A DNA stretch of 64,000 nt, taken from NCBI RefSeq assembly GCF_030936135.1, contig NC_082612.1, positions 13,561,001 through 13,625,000 on the forward strand, read 5' to 3'. The position numbers were made by a program, and so were the translations under genes. Below are positions 16,455 to 27,062 of this stretch, piece by piece (position 1 is the stretch's first letter; each line of letters begins with the position of its first letter). A model generated the notes under the pieces. The model searched no databases. It was not told the origin of the DNA and worked only from the letters and a program-made list of their open reading frames with translations. The DNA is from Gavia stellata. Its lineage: Eukaryota; Chordata; Aves; Gaviiformes; Gaviidae.

Positions 16455-18504
16455 CTGCACGTAAAACATGAAGGGGGGAGTATTAATCATATGCAGAATG
16501 AAAGTATTTTCTAGTTCGTCTTTGCTGAAAGAAGCAGCTCGTGCATTTTCCTCCCCTGCCACTTCCTTGCTACAGGTATGGATAAACTTAAATTCTTAGA
16601 TTACTACTACTACACATCCAGTTTAATTCATCGTTTGGTTGCTTATTTTATAGGCAGATTTAACTCAATTTCAGACAAGTTAATGGCAGGTGAGGTAAGC
16701 ACCAAATGTATAAAGTAAAACTTCAATTTATTTGCATTATTCTAGTCCAGTGTCTGTTATGCTCTGAAATGTGTTATTTCTTCTTCTGCTTTGTTTTTTG
16801 GTATTCTAATATTGGTGTTGATCAAAGCATCAGTTTTCCTAAGAAACTGTACTACTGAAATCGTCAGCGTTCGTTTCCACCTTGCACCTGTCCATTGAAA
16901 GTATAGATAAAAGCTTCCACTCAGCGTGCGAGCGGTACTGCACGGGATTCACATACGGCAGGGCATGAAGACGGTTACACGCGGCACCCGCAGCCTCAGC
17001 GACGCAGGACGGCTCTGGGCGGTGCTGGAAGCCTACCTGTGCCGCAGCCCCCAGCTGCCCGCTGCCCATGCCAGGGCTGCCCTGTCCTGGCTCGCTGCGG
17101 GCTGGCAGGGCTCCCTCGCGCCTCCTCCTACCCTCCGCCTGCCCCTGCGACGAGGCTTAGGAGGGGACTCCTCAGCAGGCGGCAGGCTTAGAGCTGCCTA
17201 CCTCCCTGTGCCAGGCAAATCCTCTCCCAGCAAGACCTGGGGCTTCTTCACCCTTTCCCACCTCAGTGACCTTGTTACTCAAGGTAAACAGGCCCAAGCA
17301 GGGAAGAGGATCATACCCCGTGGCAGCAGGCTGTCAACAGTCCCTGCTTCTGCCCTCTGTTAGCGGCAAGCAGCAATGATTAACTCTCCTACCTCAGGCA
17401 CAAGAGCATTAATTTTTGCTGATGAACAATGTTCTTCATTAAACACTGAATTTCAACAGGCATTAATTATGACGACCAAAGTAATGGCTCTGTAACTATG
17501 GCTGAATGACCTTACACACGTAAGAGCAGGGATTTGGACTCTGTAATAAAATAAATTATTTACAAAATAACCTTCATAAAACTTCAGAAATTCCTGAGCA
17601 CAGCCCTGTAACGCAATCTGCCCAGTAATGACCATTCAAACGGGCAATGAAATATAAAGAAATAGTTCAAATCCAGTGTACAGCTACAGCTATGGAAAAG
17701 CTTTAATCATAATTTTTTTGCTTATGTAATTTATAGTAGACTTACAGTTATCTGTTATGTATGTGTTTTTATTAAATCCAAAATGCATAGATCTTAGATT
17801 TATATCGCTTTATCACTACCTTGCATTTTTTTTCCTCTAAATTACAAGTAAATATTCCATCTTAGCATGTCTTGAAGCTCTAATAAAACAATATGCCTAT
17901 AGTTATGTGAATTGTATTGGTGCCTGTAGGAAAACTGCTAGACCAGAGAGAAAACTCACAGGTGCCAACCTCTCATGTGGTAGCTGAACGCTTAGAACTC
18001 AAACACTGTTCTGAATAGTTTCTCCTCCAAGACACACCAATCAGACAAATAAGATACTTCTCTCACAAGGAAGGTCTCATACTGATTTTGTAAACTGATT
18101 TACGGTTTTGTAAGTTAGTATTTACCCCGCCGTTTCACTGGAAGATCTGCAAGTCTACCCACTCTCCAAATATATCCGTATTTCAGACACCAGTGGTTAC
18201 TCACACAAGTCCTCTTTGAATCCTTCTCTACCCTTCCTCCACTCCATAAGCCGAGCTTAAAAGACACATCAAAGACATCATTTTCCTTTATGGCTTGGCA
18301 AAGCCCATTCTCTCACTACTTTTTTTTTTTCCTTACTGCAGACTCGTTTTCTAAGAACTCACATTTCAGACTCCAATCAGTGTGATTATATGAGCAGAGA
18401 AATCAGGTCATCTAAACTATCTCTACCAGTATCAATTGCACCATCTGGAGCAGTGCACATCAAAAATAAAGTCCGAAATTGCTGCTACGAAGAGCTATAC
18501 ATAC
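16455..18504 (-). other. ELF2: ELF2 intron, 2.0 kb, with a GC-rich patch
   Basis: The intron is mostly AT-rich, but about 16960-17260 is clearly GC-rich and open on the plus strand (start near 16926, stop near 17363). The predicted peptide is Ala/Arg/Leu-rich and resembles no family I know. The rest shows nothing recognisable. Confidence 0.7.
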
Positions 18505-18678
18505 CTTTTTTCTTTTTCATTGGTTCATGGATATCAGGGGAAGTTGGAACAGGCGATGCATCCATTGGTTCAGATTCCTCCGTTGATACCTCCACCACAG
18601 TTTCTGTGATTACGTCAGGTCTCATGGCCGCATGGATAAATTCTGGGGTTGACACACAAGGAGGGACAAAAACTTCCA
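18505..18678 (-). CDS. ELF2: ELF2 exon: acidic linker ending in a lysine run
   Basis: This 174-nt symmetrical phase-1 exon is bounded by acceptor ccttcatag and donor AAAAAG|gtatgt. It encodes V-EVFVPPCVSTPEFIHAAM, RPDVITETVVEVSTEESEP, MDASPVPTSPDIHEPM and KKKK. CVSTPEFIHAAMRPD is a signature of vertebrate ELF2. The centre is acidic and Ser/Pro-rich, and the end abruptly becomes basic. The final G joins CT of the next exon to make Ala, so the basic stretch spans the junction as KKKK-A-GRKPK. Confidence 0.96.
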
Positions 18679-19654
18679 CTATGAAGGAGGAAAACAAACA
18701 AAAAAAAAGAGTATCTGATAAAAGTTCCTACCTGATTATTTTAATGTATGTTATATGAATTTATTTTAAATAAAACATATGCAAGAGTATAGCAAGATTC
18801 TGTTCCAACAACCTGCCATCCAGCAAATCAATCCAATCCCCCAAAACATGCACACTTGTCAGTATTGTTAGGCATACAACAACTATATCACACCAATACT
18901 CTTTAGAATTAAACTCAACTTTAAATGAAACAAACGAGAGCTTCATCTTTGATCCTTATTCCGATCTCCATTTCCTATTTCTAACTTTTGGGTTTCAGTT
19001 TGACCATTATTTCATCCAACACGTATTAAGTAACTTCAGAAGAAACATAAAGTAATCATCAACATTGTTTTTTTAAACTGAAAACACTTTGCAACACAGT
19101 GTATTCAGAGAGTCTTTATAAACTAGAAAAACAGATAAAAAAACCTTTTCCCTTAAAATAACTCTATTTTAGCAACTTAAAATGTCAAATTCACAGAACC
19201 ACAGAATGGATGAGGTCAGAAGTGACCTTTAGAAGGCACCTGGTCCAACCCCCTGCTCAAGCAGGGCCACCTAGAACTGTTTGCCCAGGGCTGCGTCCAG
19301 ACAGTTTTTGAGTATCTCCAAGAAGGAGACTTCACAGCCTGTCTGGGCAACCTGTGCCAGCGCTCGGTTACCCGCACAGTGAAAAAGTCTTTCCTGACGT
19401 TCAGATGGAAAAGTTCATTTTAGATGTGTAGCTACTCAAGGATCCCTACCTAACAACCTCTCTCAGATAAATTATTGAATCTGTACAGGGTGGAGAAATT
19501 ACGTAAAAAAAAAATCAAACAAATCAGTAGTTTTGAAATAAGCAAGCAAATGTTTTAAAAAGCATACAGTTCTCCACAGAAGCAGGTTTCCCAATTTGCT
19601 TGTTTTACTAACTAGTGGCAATGGCTCACGGAGCAGAAACTGTGGCTGACATAC
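18679..19654 (-). other. ELF2: ELF2 intron containing a CR1 fragment
   Basis: Just under 1 kb, AT-rich, interrupted by the CR1 3' end annotated at 19191-19410. Nothing else is recognisable. Confidence 0.8.
19191..19410 (-). mobile_element. CR1 non-LTR retrotransposon, 3' end fragment
   Basis: On the plus strand the segment opens with tcacagaaccacagaatgg and continues with recognisable CR1 phrases: tggtccaaccccctgctcaagcaggg in degenerate form, gtctgggcaacctgtgccag, cagtgaaaaagtctttcctgacg and ttcagatgg. This is the reverse complement of the CR1 3' UTR and tail, so the element points the same way as ELF2. It is 5'-truncated, as most bird CR1 copies are, and diverged from the consensus I remember, so it is an old fixed insertion. 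It lies about 245 nt beyond the donor of the 38-aa ELF2 cassette exon. Confidence 0.9.
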
Positions 19655-19768
19655 CAGGACTCCTGGCATCTCTCAGGCAGGTCGGAGACTCCATATGAAG
19701 CAAGGCCTCTGCAGCTTCAATGGTCTTGTCCGTGCAGTGCACATTACTTCCATGAACCGATGCTTCCA
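19655..19768 (-). CDS. ELF2: ELF2 38-aa cassette exon (ELF1/2/4 conserved block)
   Basis: This exon has acceptor ccttctacag and donor CCTG|gtatgt, 114 nt, phase 1 to phase 1. It encodes V-EASVHGSNVHCTDKTI then EAALLHM-type sequence (EAAEALLHMESPTCLRDARSP). The IEAAEALLHMESP block is conserved among ELF1, ELF2 and ELF4 and is the best-known N-terminal homology of this subgroup. The exon has no start codon of its own; its identity comes from the splice sites plus near identity to human ELF2. It is the first exon common to both promoter forms: the long form enters through ..TVET|V and the short form through ..LIRA|V. Confidence 0.96.
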
Positions 19769-20198
19769 CTGTAGAAGGATAAAAAAAATAATGAGGACAT
19801 ATTACTTATCAAAGTCCATGTGTATTGCTGTACAACTGCACTACTCAATCCTAAACATGAAAACCCCAAAATTGTCAGGTGTCTTCACACCTTTTACACT
19901 TTCCTGTCAACAGAAATGTTTAGGGAAGACACGAGACAAGCAGAACCAACACTGTCACTTCTTAGATTAGATTTCTGGTTCACAACCAAGCTCCTCACTT
20001 CTATGAGGCATTCAAGAGCTTACAGAAGCAGACTCCTGGGATTTGGCTTCTGCCTTCAAGTCAACCAGAACAAACCAGATTGTAATGAGGATGGTTACAA
20101 ACTAATGCAGCAGAGCAGGGAAATAGTACCACCTCCAACTATTAACTCATTAAAATCTAAAGGTCACCTCTCTTCAGATTTTCAGTCTATTTGGTTAA

Positions 20199-20216
20199 AT
20201 ATATATATATATATAT
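20199..20216. repeat. (AT)n microsatellite
   Basis: Alternating A and T for about 18 bases inside an ELF2 intron. It is a simple repeat and likely length-polymorphic. Confidence 0.9.
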
Positions 20217-23200
20217 AAAAAATACAAGATTAGTTTGCAAAACAGATATATCCAGTTTTGTTTTCTGACATTAAAAATATCTGTGAGTTGGGTTTAGCAG
20301 GCTTGGTTGTTAAAAAAAACAAAACACAAAGCATAACAAACAGTATGCAAGGTTAGGTTTTTTTAAGCCATAACCAAGGGAAGAAGGTAAAAATACCTCT
20401 TTTTTCAAGTTCTGAAAGTTTATGAAAACGAAGAAATTAATGAAAAATAATTTGAAGTAACTTCAAGAGAGCACATTTAAGTTTGATACAGCACAGATCA
20501 CAGCAACGTGAACACAGCAGCAACACTAAAAAAACCCCCAACTTATCCATTAAAACTACAACCCTATTCACAGCCAACTATATTCCTCACCCTTGCAAAG
20601 GTTTTTAAAAGCGGCGACTGCAGCAGCACCTGTTGCACATCATCCACACTCCGGCTAAGGTACGCCGGCTCTCTCCAGTTGCTCTTTCCATGTATGGCCA
20701 TCTGCTCAAAGCTGAACCGCTCCAGCGAGGCAGCCGGCAGCCCAGGAAATCTATCTTTAGCGTAAGCAGGGTCACCTATCTCCAGCGTCAGAGGACTAAA
20801 GAGGATTCGGTAATAATTCTCTACGAGAACTTCAAGGCACCTATCCTGTTACTGGAAACGTCTAAGAAACAACTTGAGGTTCGTTTAGTGAAAAGCAGGA
20901 AAAATACTGCTAGCGTTGCTTCTGACTTAAGAAAACGCTAGATACAAACTGATTCATGGGGGCACACGTGGGGAAAATACCGTCCAGCATACTGCAGTTT
21001 ATTTAAACACAAGGATTAAAAACTTGAAAAACCTACCAGCCAGCAAACTAAACATATAAACCCGAAGCTGAAAGTGAAGGAAATCTGGCAGATGCACAAA
21101 TGCAAAATTCTGGGTGAATGAAACGTCTCGCTGAACCAGCCCAGCTGCCCACCCGCTGGCTGGCTGCTGGGATTCCCACCACAGCCCTCTCCTGGGATGC
21201 TATTTAGGGAGCTTTATCTTTTCGAATAGTAGATGCCTGATAAAGCTGACATTCCACCACCACTTCACCCCAGGCTGGGAGCAACAAAAGCCTACCTAGG
21301 AGCACAGGAAAATCACGGTCTCTATTGCACACTGTCCCTTGGATAACCGCTGGCAAGCAGCAAAAGTCTTGCACTGTGAGCCGTTGCCTCACCTGCAGGT
21401 CCTGGGTGCTTCCCATGCAGCTCTGTTTCTTTCCCAAGCAGCAGTTTGGAGGTGTCCAGAGTTGGAGGCTGAACACCTGCACTGAAACTGAGTGGCTCTG
21501 TGGGAAACATTTTTCTTTCTAAACAGCAGCTTCAGTTGCACAGAAATCGATGACTAAGTTTCCCCTCATCTACCGTATAAAACTTTCCACTGATCATCAG
21601 AATACAAGAAATATATTCAGCTAGTCATTATAAACGTATCAATTCTACACCAATAACGAGAATAGAAAGTCCAAATCAGCATTTAATATATTATTCTTCT
21701 AAAGCATGAAAAAAGATTTAAAGCAGGTCAGCAAAGCTTTTCCACCAAACCTTCTGCCTCCCCCGCAGCAAAAGGCTGTACGATTTTCATTTCTGTTTCT
21801 GCTGGTTACCATTTTTGGGACAACTAGTTAGCTTGCTTCTGCGCAGGTATCAGGTTCAGTACATAAAGGACTTTGATAAAGAAACTCAAACAACAGTTGC
21901 CAAATTTCAATTGTAAGAGAGTACTGAATCAGCTTATTGAAGTCATCTACTCCTAAATGCTTAACAGCATACAAAATTTTCCTACTTTTGTATCCAAAGC
22001 ATTTCCTATAGGGAACAGTTTAGATGCTACAGTACAAGTAAGAGGTACTTAGCAGAGAGCAGGAACAAGGCACAAAAGATAGCTGAAAGCCATCTTTGTA
22101 CTTTTCCAGTATTACGGCATCCTGCTGGGGGGCTAGAGCGGAGGGAAAGGAGACACAACCCCCCCAGCATGAGGGGCTAGGGCTGCAATACCCTAACAGC
22201 AGAGCCAAGGAACTAAGGAGCCACCAGCCTTTGCCCCAAGTAACCCTTCCATTTCCAATAAGAACAGCACCATCTACTCCTCAAAAGCCTCTGACATTTG
22301 AAAATACAAACTTCATAAATGTTCTTCCAACACGAGTTGCTCAGGACTCCACTAAAATTGCCACCTAAAAAACATCAAGCAAAAAACAGTAACACTTCTG
22401 GCTTTGGCTGGAACACCACACATGCTGTCTGACTATCACGACAGTTAACAAACTAACCTAATGCTGTCAAAAAGGCATCTATTAAAATACTTACTAAATG
22501 AGCGCCATTACCAAGTTTGAAGTCTTCTCAGCTAGCTGCATTCTCCTTTAGCCAGTCCATGGTTCTAGCCTCAGAAGCACTTGTCTGCCCAGTGAGCATT
22601 AGGAGTTTTCAGTTGTGCTCAGACAACCTTATTGCACCCACATGTTCAGAAGAGAAAAGTGCAAATTTGGGTCTCAACACAAACTTTACATAAAATGTCT
22701 TTTTGCCACGCTAGAAAATGTCTAACAGAAGATGGCAAGTCAGAGCGCTCAGTCAGGAGACATGATACAGATGAAAAATACAGCTAGAAAAGATATCCCA
22801 AAAGCTGAAGGGGGGGAACAGGTTCTCTCAGAGAGGGGATGGGACAAAGAAAAACCAGGCAGCTGTTCTTGGAGATAACTAGATCAAGTGCCATCAACTA
22901 AACTACGCCTGTATCACAACACTTGGTAGCACTTTCCACAATGAAGACGGGGGAAAAACAGCAAGCCACAGGAGTAGGATTCTGCAGTAAAAAAAAGCCA
23001 ACTTCAGTCAAAAGCCATCACCACAGAAAATCACTGGCACTTATTTACTATGCAGTCCCCTTCAGGCTTGTACAGCTTGTGCCATACAAACATACATCAT
23101 CACAGCAACCTTCACCTTCTCTCAGTACATCCCAGGTTGTGATGCACAAGCGCAGTATCACAGCGGGCAGAAAAATTTCTAACCGAAGAATAACGTGTAT

Positions 23201-26200
23201 GACCCGTTTCTTTAAAAATGCCCAATTCACAAATTTTCTATTATATTTATACTATCAACTATGGTACCACTGTGCACCTATAGAAGACTCACAAAGCTAA
23301 AACAGACTGTATTGCTTGAGTAAACAACTTAAGATGTAGCTCTGTTACCTTATATACTCATTTCAGGAAGAATATCACTTGCCCAAATGAAGCAAAGTAG
23401 TTTACGTGGATGGAAGTAAATTTTCCAGACTTTGGTAACTGAGTAATATGACAACTGCCATTTACCAATCTAGAACACATCAGAGCTAACACCACCACTT
23501 ATCTTTCATCTTTTAAACCAAATCTCATCTTACGGCTTTTATGAAGAAATCTGATTCCTTGGCACTTTATTTTAAAACAGTTCATTAAAAAAGTTTCCGG
23601 TCTGTTTTCAGGAAAAAAAAAAAAAATCCTCTTAGGAAAGAAAGTAATTTCAACTTTTAAAATGTAAACAGTTAACTAGACTAGTTGATGTCTATCTTCA
23701 CTGTTGACCTAATGTCTTCTAGATCCACTTTCTAAACAAACAGCCTGTACAGTAGATTATTCAAGGCTCTCAACAGCTGTTACAAAATACCAAACTTGGT
23801 AATTAAGTCTGACAGGGCTGTACTTCAGCTTTACAAAAGAGAATACTGGCAACATATCCATTTTGTAACAATACCCCCAGTCTTAACATATAACAAGAGT
23901 AACAAAATGAATTCAAGCAAGTGATGAGAGGAAAAAAGGGGACTGAAATTTTCAAAATGGTACTTTCTGAAACTGAGATACAGCTCCCCCCTCTTTATCT
24001 GAAAAGCTATCAATGTCTGCATTTACAAGGTCAACACTTAACTGTAGCACCTGATTTACAATAGCTTATCCTTTTATACTATCAGGCAACCAGACCAATA
24101 CTTTAATGAAGAATTCACAATTCCAAGCATGGAACTCAGTCAAGAGTGACTACACATACACTAACAGACCTCATTAAAGTTTATTGGCGTTCACATGCTT
24201 GTTTTATCTCCGCATTTAAAAGACCACAGTAAACAGCAGTAGAAGGTAGTAACAGTGCTTAAGCCACATTTTAATTAAAAACAGTTGAATTGCCGGTACA
24301 GGTAATACCCAGAAATCATTCTGTATGCAACACTTGACTGGAAAAAAGGGCATTTTCAGTTTATTGCTTGTTTTATGGCAGACATTTGTTCAGAAACTGA
24401 AGAACAACTTGGGTTTTTTTTTTTTTAGTATTTCCCTAAGCCTGGCTTTATTCATTCAGAAGACTTTCAGCTGCATACAATGTAAGGATGGTACATAACC
24501 CACTGCGTACCTGTGATCAATAAAGAAGACAAGAGCAATCATGTCAAAACACTTGTTTCCCTGTGAGCTGTATGTTATCAGCCCAATATTGAGAGAAATA
24601 TTAGCTACAAAGCCAAAACATATCCTTGTAAAGTCATTTAGGAGTTGCTCTTACAAGCAGTTAAGATAACCTTAAGCAGTAATGATTTTGGTCCAGCTTC
24701 CTTCCCACAGTTATCAAACACTCTGAAGTTTTGTCAACACTGAGGCCAGCAGCCACAGGAAAAGGCAAGGCGTACTTAATATAATCCCTTAGGATAAAGG
24801 ATTCCTCTCTCGAATCCACGTGGTACCATCTACATGCATAAATAAGTAAACAGATATGGTATCCTGATAGTATGATGATGGGAATACTAGACGTGCATAG
24901 GTATCTGTATCCCTCACTGCAATGCAAATATCAAAAAAAAGAAATAAGTTGGCTGGGCTAAGGACATCAGAAAGAGCAATACAAAGGTCATTTGTTATTT
25001 ATCTAAGGGCTGGCTCGCAAGCAACCTAGTTACAGAGACTTAGGAAGCTGTTGACACAATAAGCAACTAATTAAACGTGCTCTATTCATTGACAATCAAA
25101 AGTAAAAAACAACTAACTGAAACCTCCTGCAGTAGCAAGCCCTGCTGAAATGGGAGGTGTGTTCTACTGGCAAAGTGAAGCCACCTTCTCCATCGTACGC
25201 AGGAGAGTGTCTACATGCTTGCGACGTGCTCCAATTTTTCTGTTCTGCAGCAAAACAGCTCGTTGTCGGAGGGGGGTTTCTCTGTGTCTGGGCTTTGTCC
25301 CCCCCCTCCAAAAAACCCTGGGTGTTTTTCCACATGAAATAAAATAAACCATTATTAAGATTAGGCAACTTGACCCCTTTTTTTAAAAGGGTACCTTAAT
25401 ACAGTGGTAAATGACAGAGCATTTACCTTCAGGACACGTTCATGCTCGTACAAACCTACCGCCATGTCAACGCAAAACCAGTGTTAAGGTACACTCAACC
25501 AGTCCGTGTCCAGGCACCACCCGCGCAATTCGTTACCTCCAACACTACACGCTGCGCTGCTGCGTACCATCTCCAAGGACTACTTTAAAAAGTCGAGATC
25601 CACGTTGCAAAAACAAAAACGGAATCACAGCTGGCACGACATCCGTGGAGAACTGACGGTTTGACACCGCATTTGTGATTTTGGGCACTGTAACCTCACT
25701 CACGTTTCCCCCAGAGCTGTACCGCGCTCAAAAACCAGCCCCGGGCCCCCGGCGCATCCTGCCGTCAGAAGTGGCAGACTGAACAAAACCGAGGAAGGCC
25801 AAACCATGCCCGGCTCTGAACACGTCCCCGACAAAGGGCTGGGGTGGGGTGGGGGCTTCCAGATCCGATCGTGCGGAGGAGCGGCCACGAGATGCGCGGC
25901 ACCGGCACGGGCCGGCAGCAGCGAACGGCACTGCCGCGGCCTCGCGCCTCCTCCCGCCGCTCTGGCCGCGGGGCTGCCTGGAGAGCCCCGCTCCGCCGCA
26001 CCTTTCGCGCCTCCGCCGGCAGCCCGGCCCCGGCCCCTCCTGGCGGAGTCGGGGCGGGATGGCGCTCCCGCCGCCCCTGCCCCCGCCCGCCGGGGGCGTC
26101 CGCAGGGAGGGGCGGCCACGTGCGGCCCGGCGGCGGCGGCGGCGCCCCCACTTCCGTGTTTACACTCCGCTTCCCTCCAATTCCGTGCGCGCCCCGTCAG

Positions 26201-26650
26201 CGCCGCGGGGAGCCGCCACTCCGGCGCTCGCCGCGCGCCCATTGGTGGCCGCCGCGCCCCGCCCCGCCCCGCCGCCCTCCGGCCGCCAACGGCGGCGGCC
26301 CCCATTGGCGCGCAGCGGCCGCCACTCCCCCCGCGCTCGGGGGGCCCCGGGGGAACGCGCCGCTTCCGCTACGCAGCACCCGTGGGGGAGGGGGCAGCGC
26401 CCCCCGCGCCGCTCCCCCCACACACACCCCCCCCCCCGCGCCGCACACGTGGGCCGCGGCCCCCGCCCGCGGGCGCCTCCTCCCGCCGCCGCCGCCAGCG
26501 CAGAGTTTAAAAGGGCACCGGGGGGGGCGGGGGAGGGGGGAACGCGCGGGTGCGCAGCGCCCGGGCAGGCCGGGCCGCGGCCCTGCGTGCGGTGCGCGGC
26601 GGCGGCGGCGCTCGGCTCGCCCGCCCAGACTCAGACAGCGTGGCGGCGGC

Positions 26651-26691
26651 GGGAGGGGAGGGCCGGGCCGGGCCGGGGGTAGGCGGGCGGG
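26651..26691 (+). other. G-run cluster, possible G-quadruplex
   Basis: At least six runs of three or more G separated by one to three bases occur on the plus strand, i.e. the template strand for ELF2, just inside the first intron of the NERF-1 form. The pattern fits a G-quadruplex; folding is inferred. Confidence 0.6.
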
Positions 26692-27004
26692 AAGACAACA
26701 ATCTCGCACACTTCCTGGTTCTCGCCCCGGCCGCGCAAACCCCGCAAAACTCCTCCGCCCGCCCCGCCACAACTTCCGCCGCGGTGGCGGCAGTAGCGGG
26801 GCCGCCCGCGCCGAGGGCAGGTGCCGCGGTCCGCCGCCGGCGGCCGCACGCCGGGCCGGCCGCTACCAAGGTGATCACTTCCTGATTGCCCTCCATGGCT
26901 TCCCCGCCCGCCGCCGAAGCGCGGCGTGCGCCGCGCCTTCCCCCCCCCCCGCCCCGCTCCCGCGCTCCCGCCGGCCCGGCGCCCCCGCCGGCGCGGTAGC
27001 TTAC

Positions 27005-27062
27005 CGGCCCGGATGAGGAGGTCGAGCTGGTTCGTGGGCCCCTCATGCAGGGACGTCGCCAT
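27005..27062 (-). CDS. ELF2: ELF2 alternative coding first exon (NERF-1 N-terminus)
   Basis: From ATG at 27062 the exon encodes MATSLHEGPTNQLDLLIRA, 19 residues, followed by a split Val codon and the donor GCCG|gtaagc. This is the N-terminus of the short human ELF2 isoforms as I remember them. Phase 1 lets it splice directly to the 19768-19655 exon (..LIRA-V-EASVH), giving a form of about 535 aa that lacks the 79 acidic residues of the long form. The start context is strong: A at -3 and G at +4 (GTAAACATGGCG). It lies in the middle of a CpG island, which supports its own promoter. Confidence 0.94.

Larger units (their letters stand above)
19769..27004 (-). other. ELF2: ELF2 intron upstream of the shared cassette exon (NERF-1 intron 1)
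   Basis: This is the intron between the internal-promoter first exon and the cassette exon, and also the 3' part of the large long-form intron. It is AT-rich with an (AT)n microsatellite at 20199-20216, an A run near 23609-23622 and a T run near 24415-24428. The end nearest the promoter (25.8 kb onward) is CpG island. No further exon is recognisable. Confidence 0.75.
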
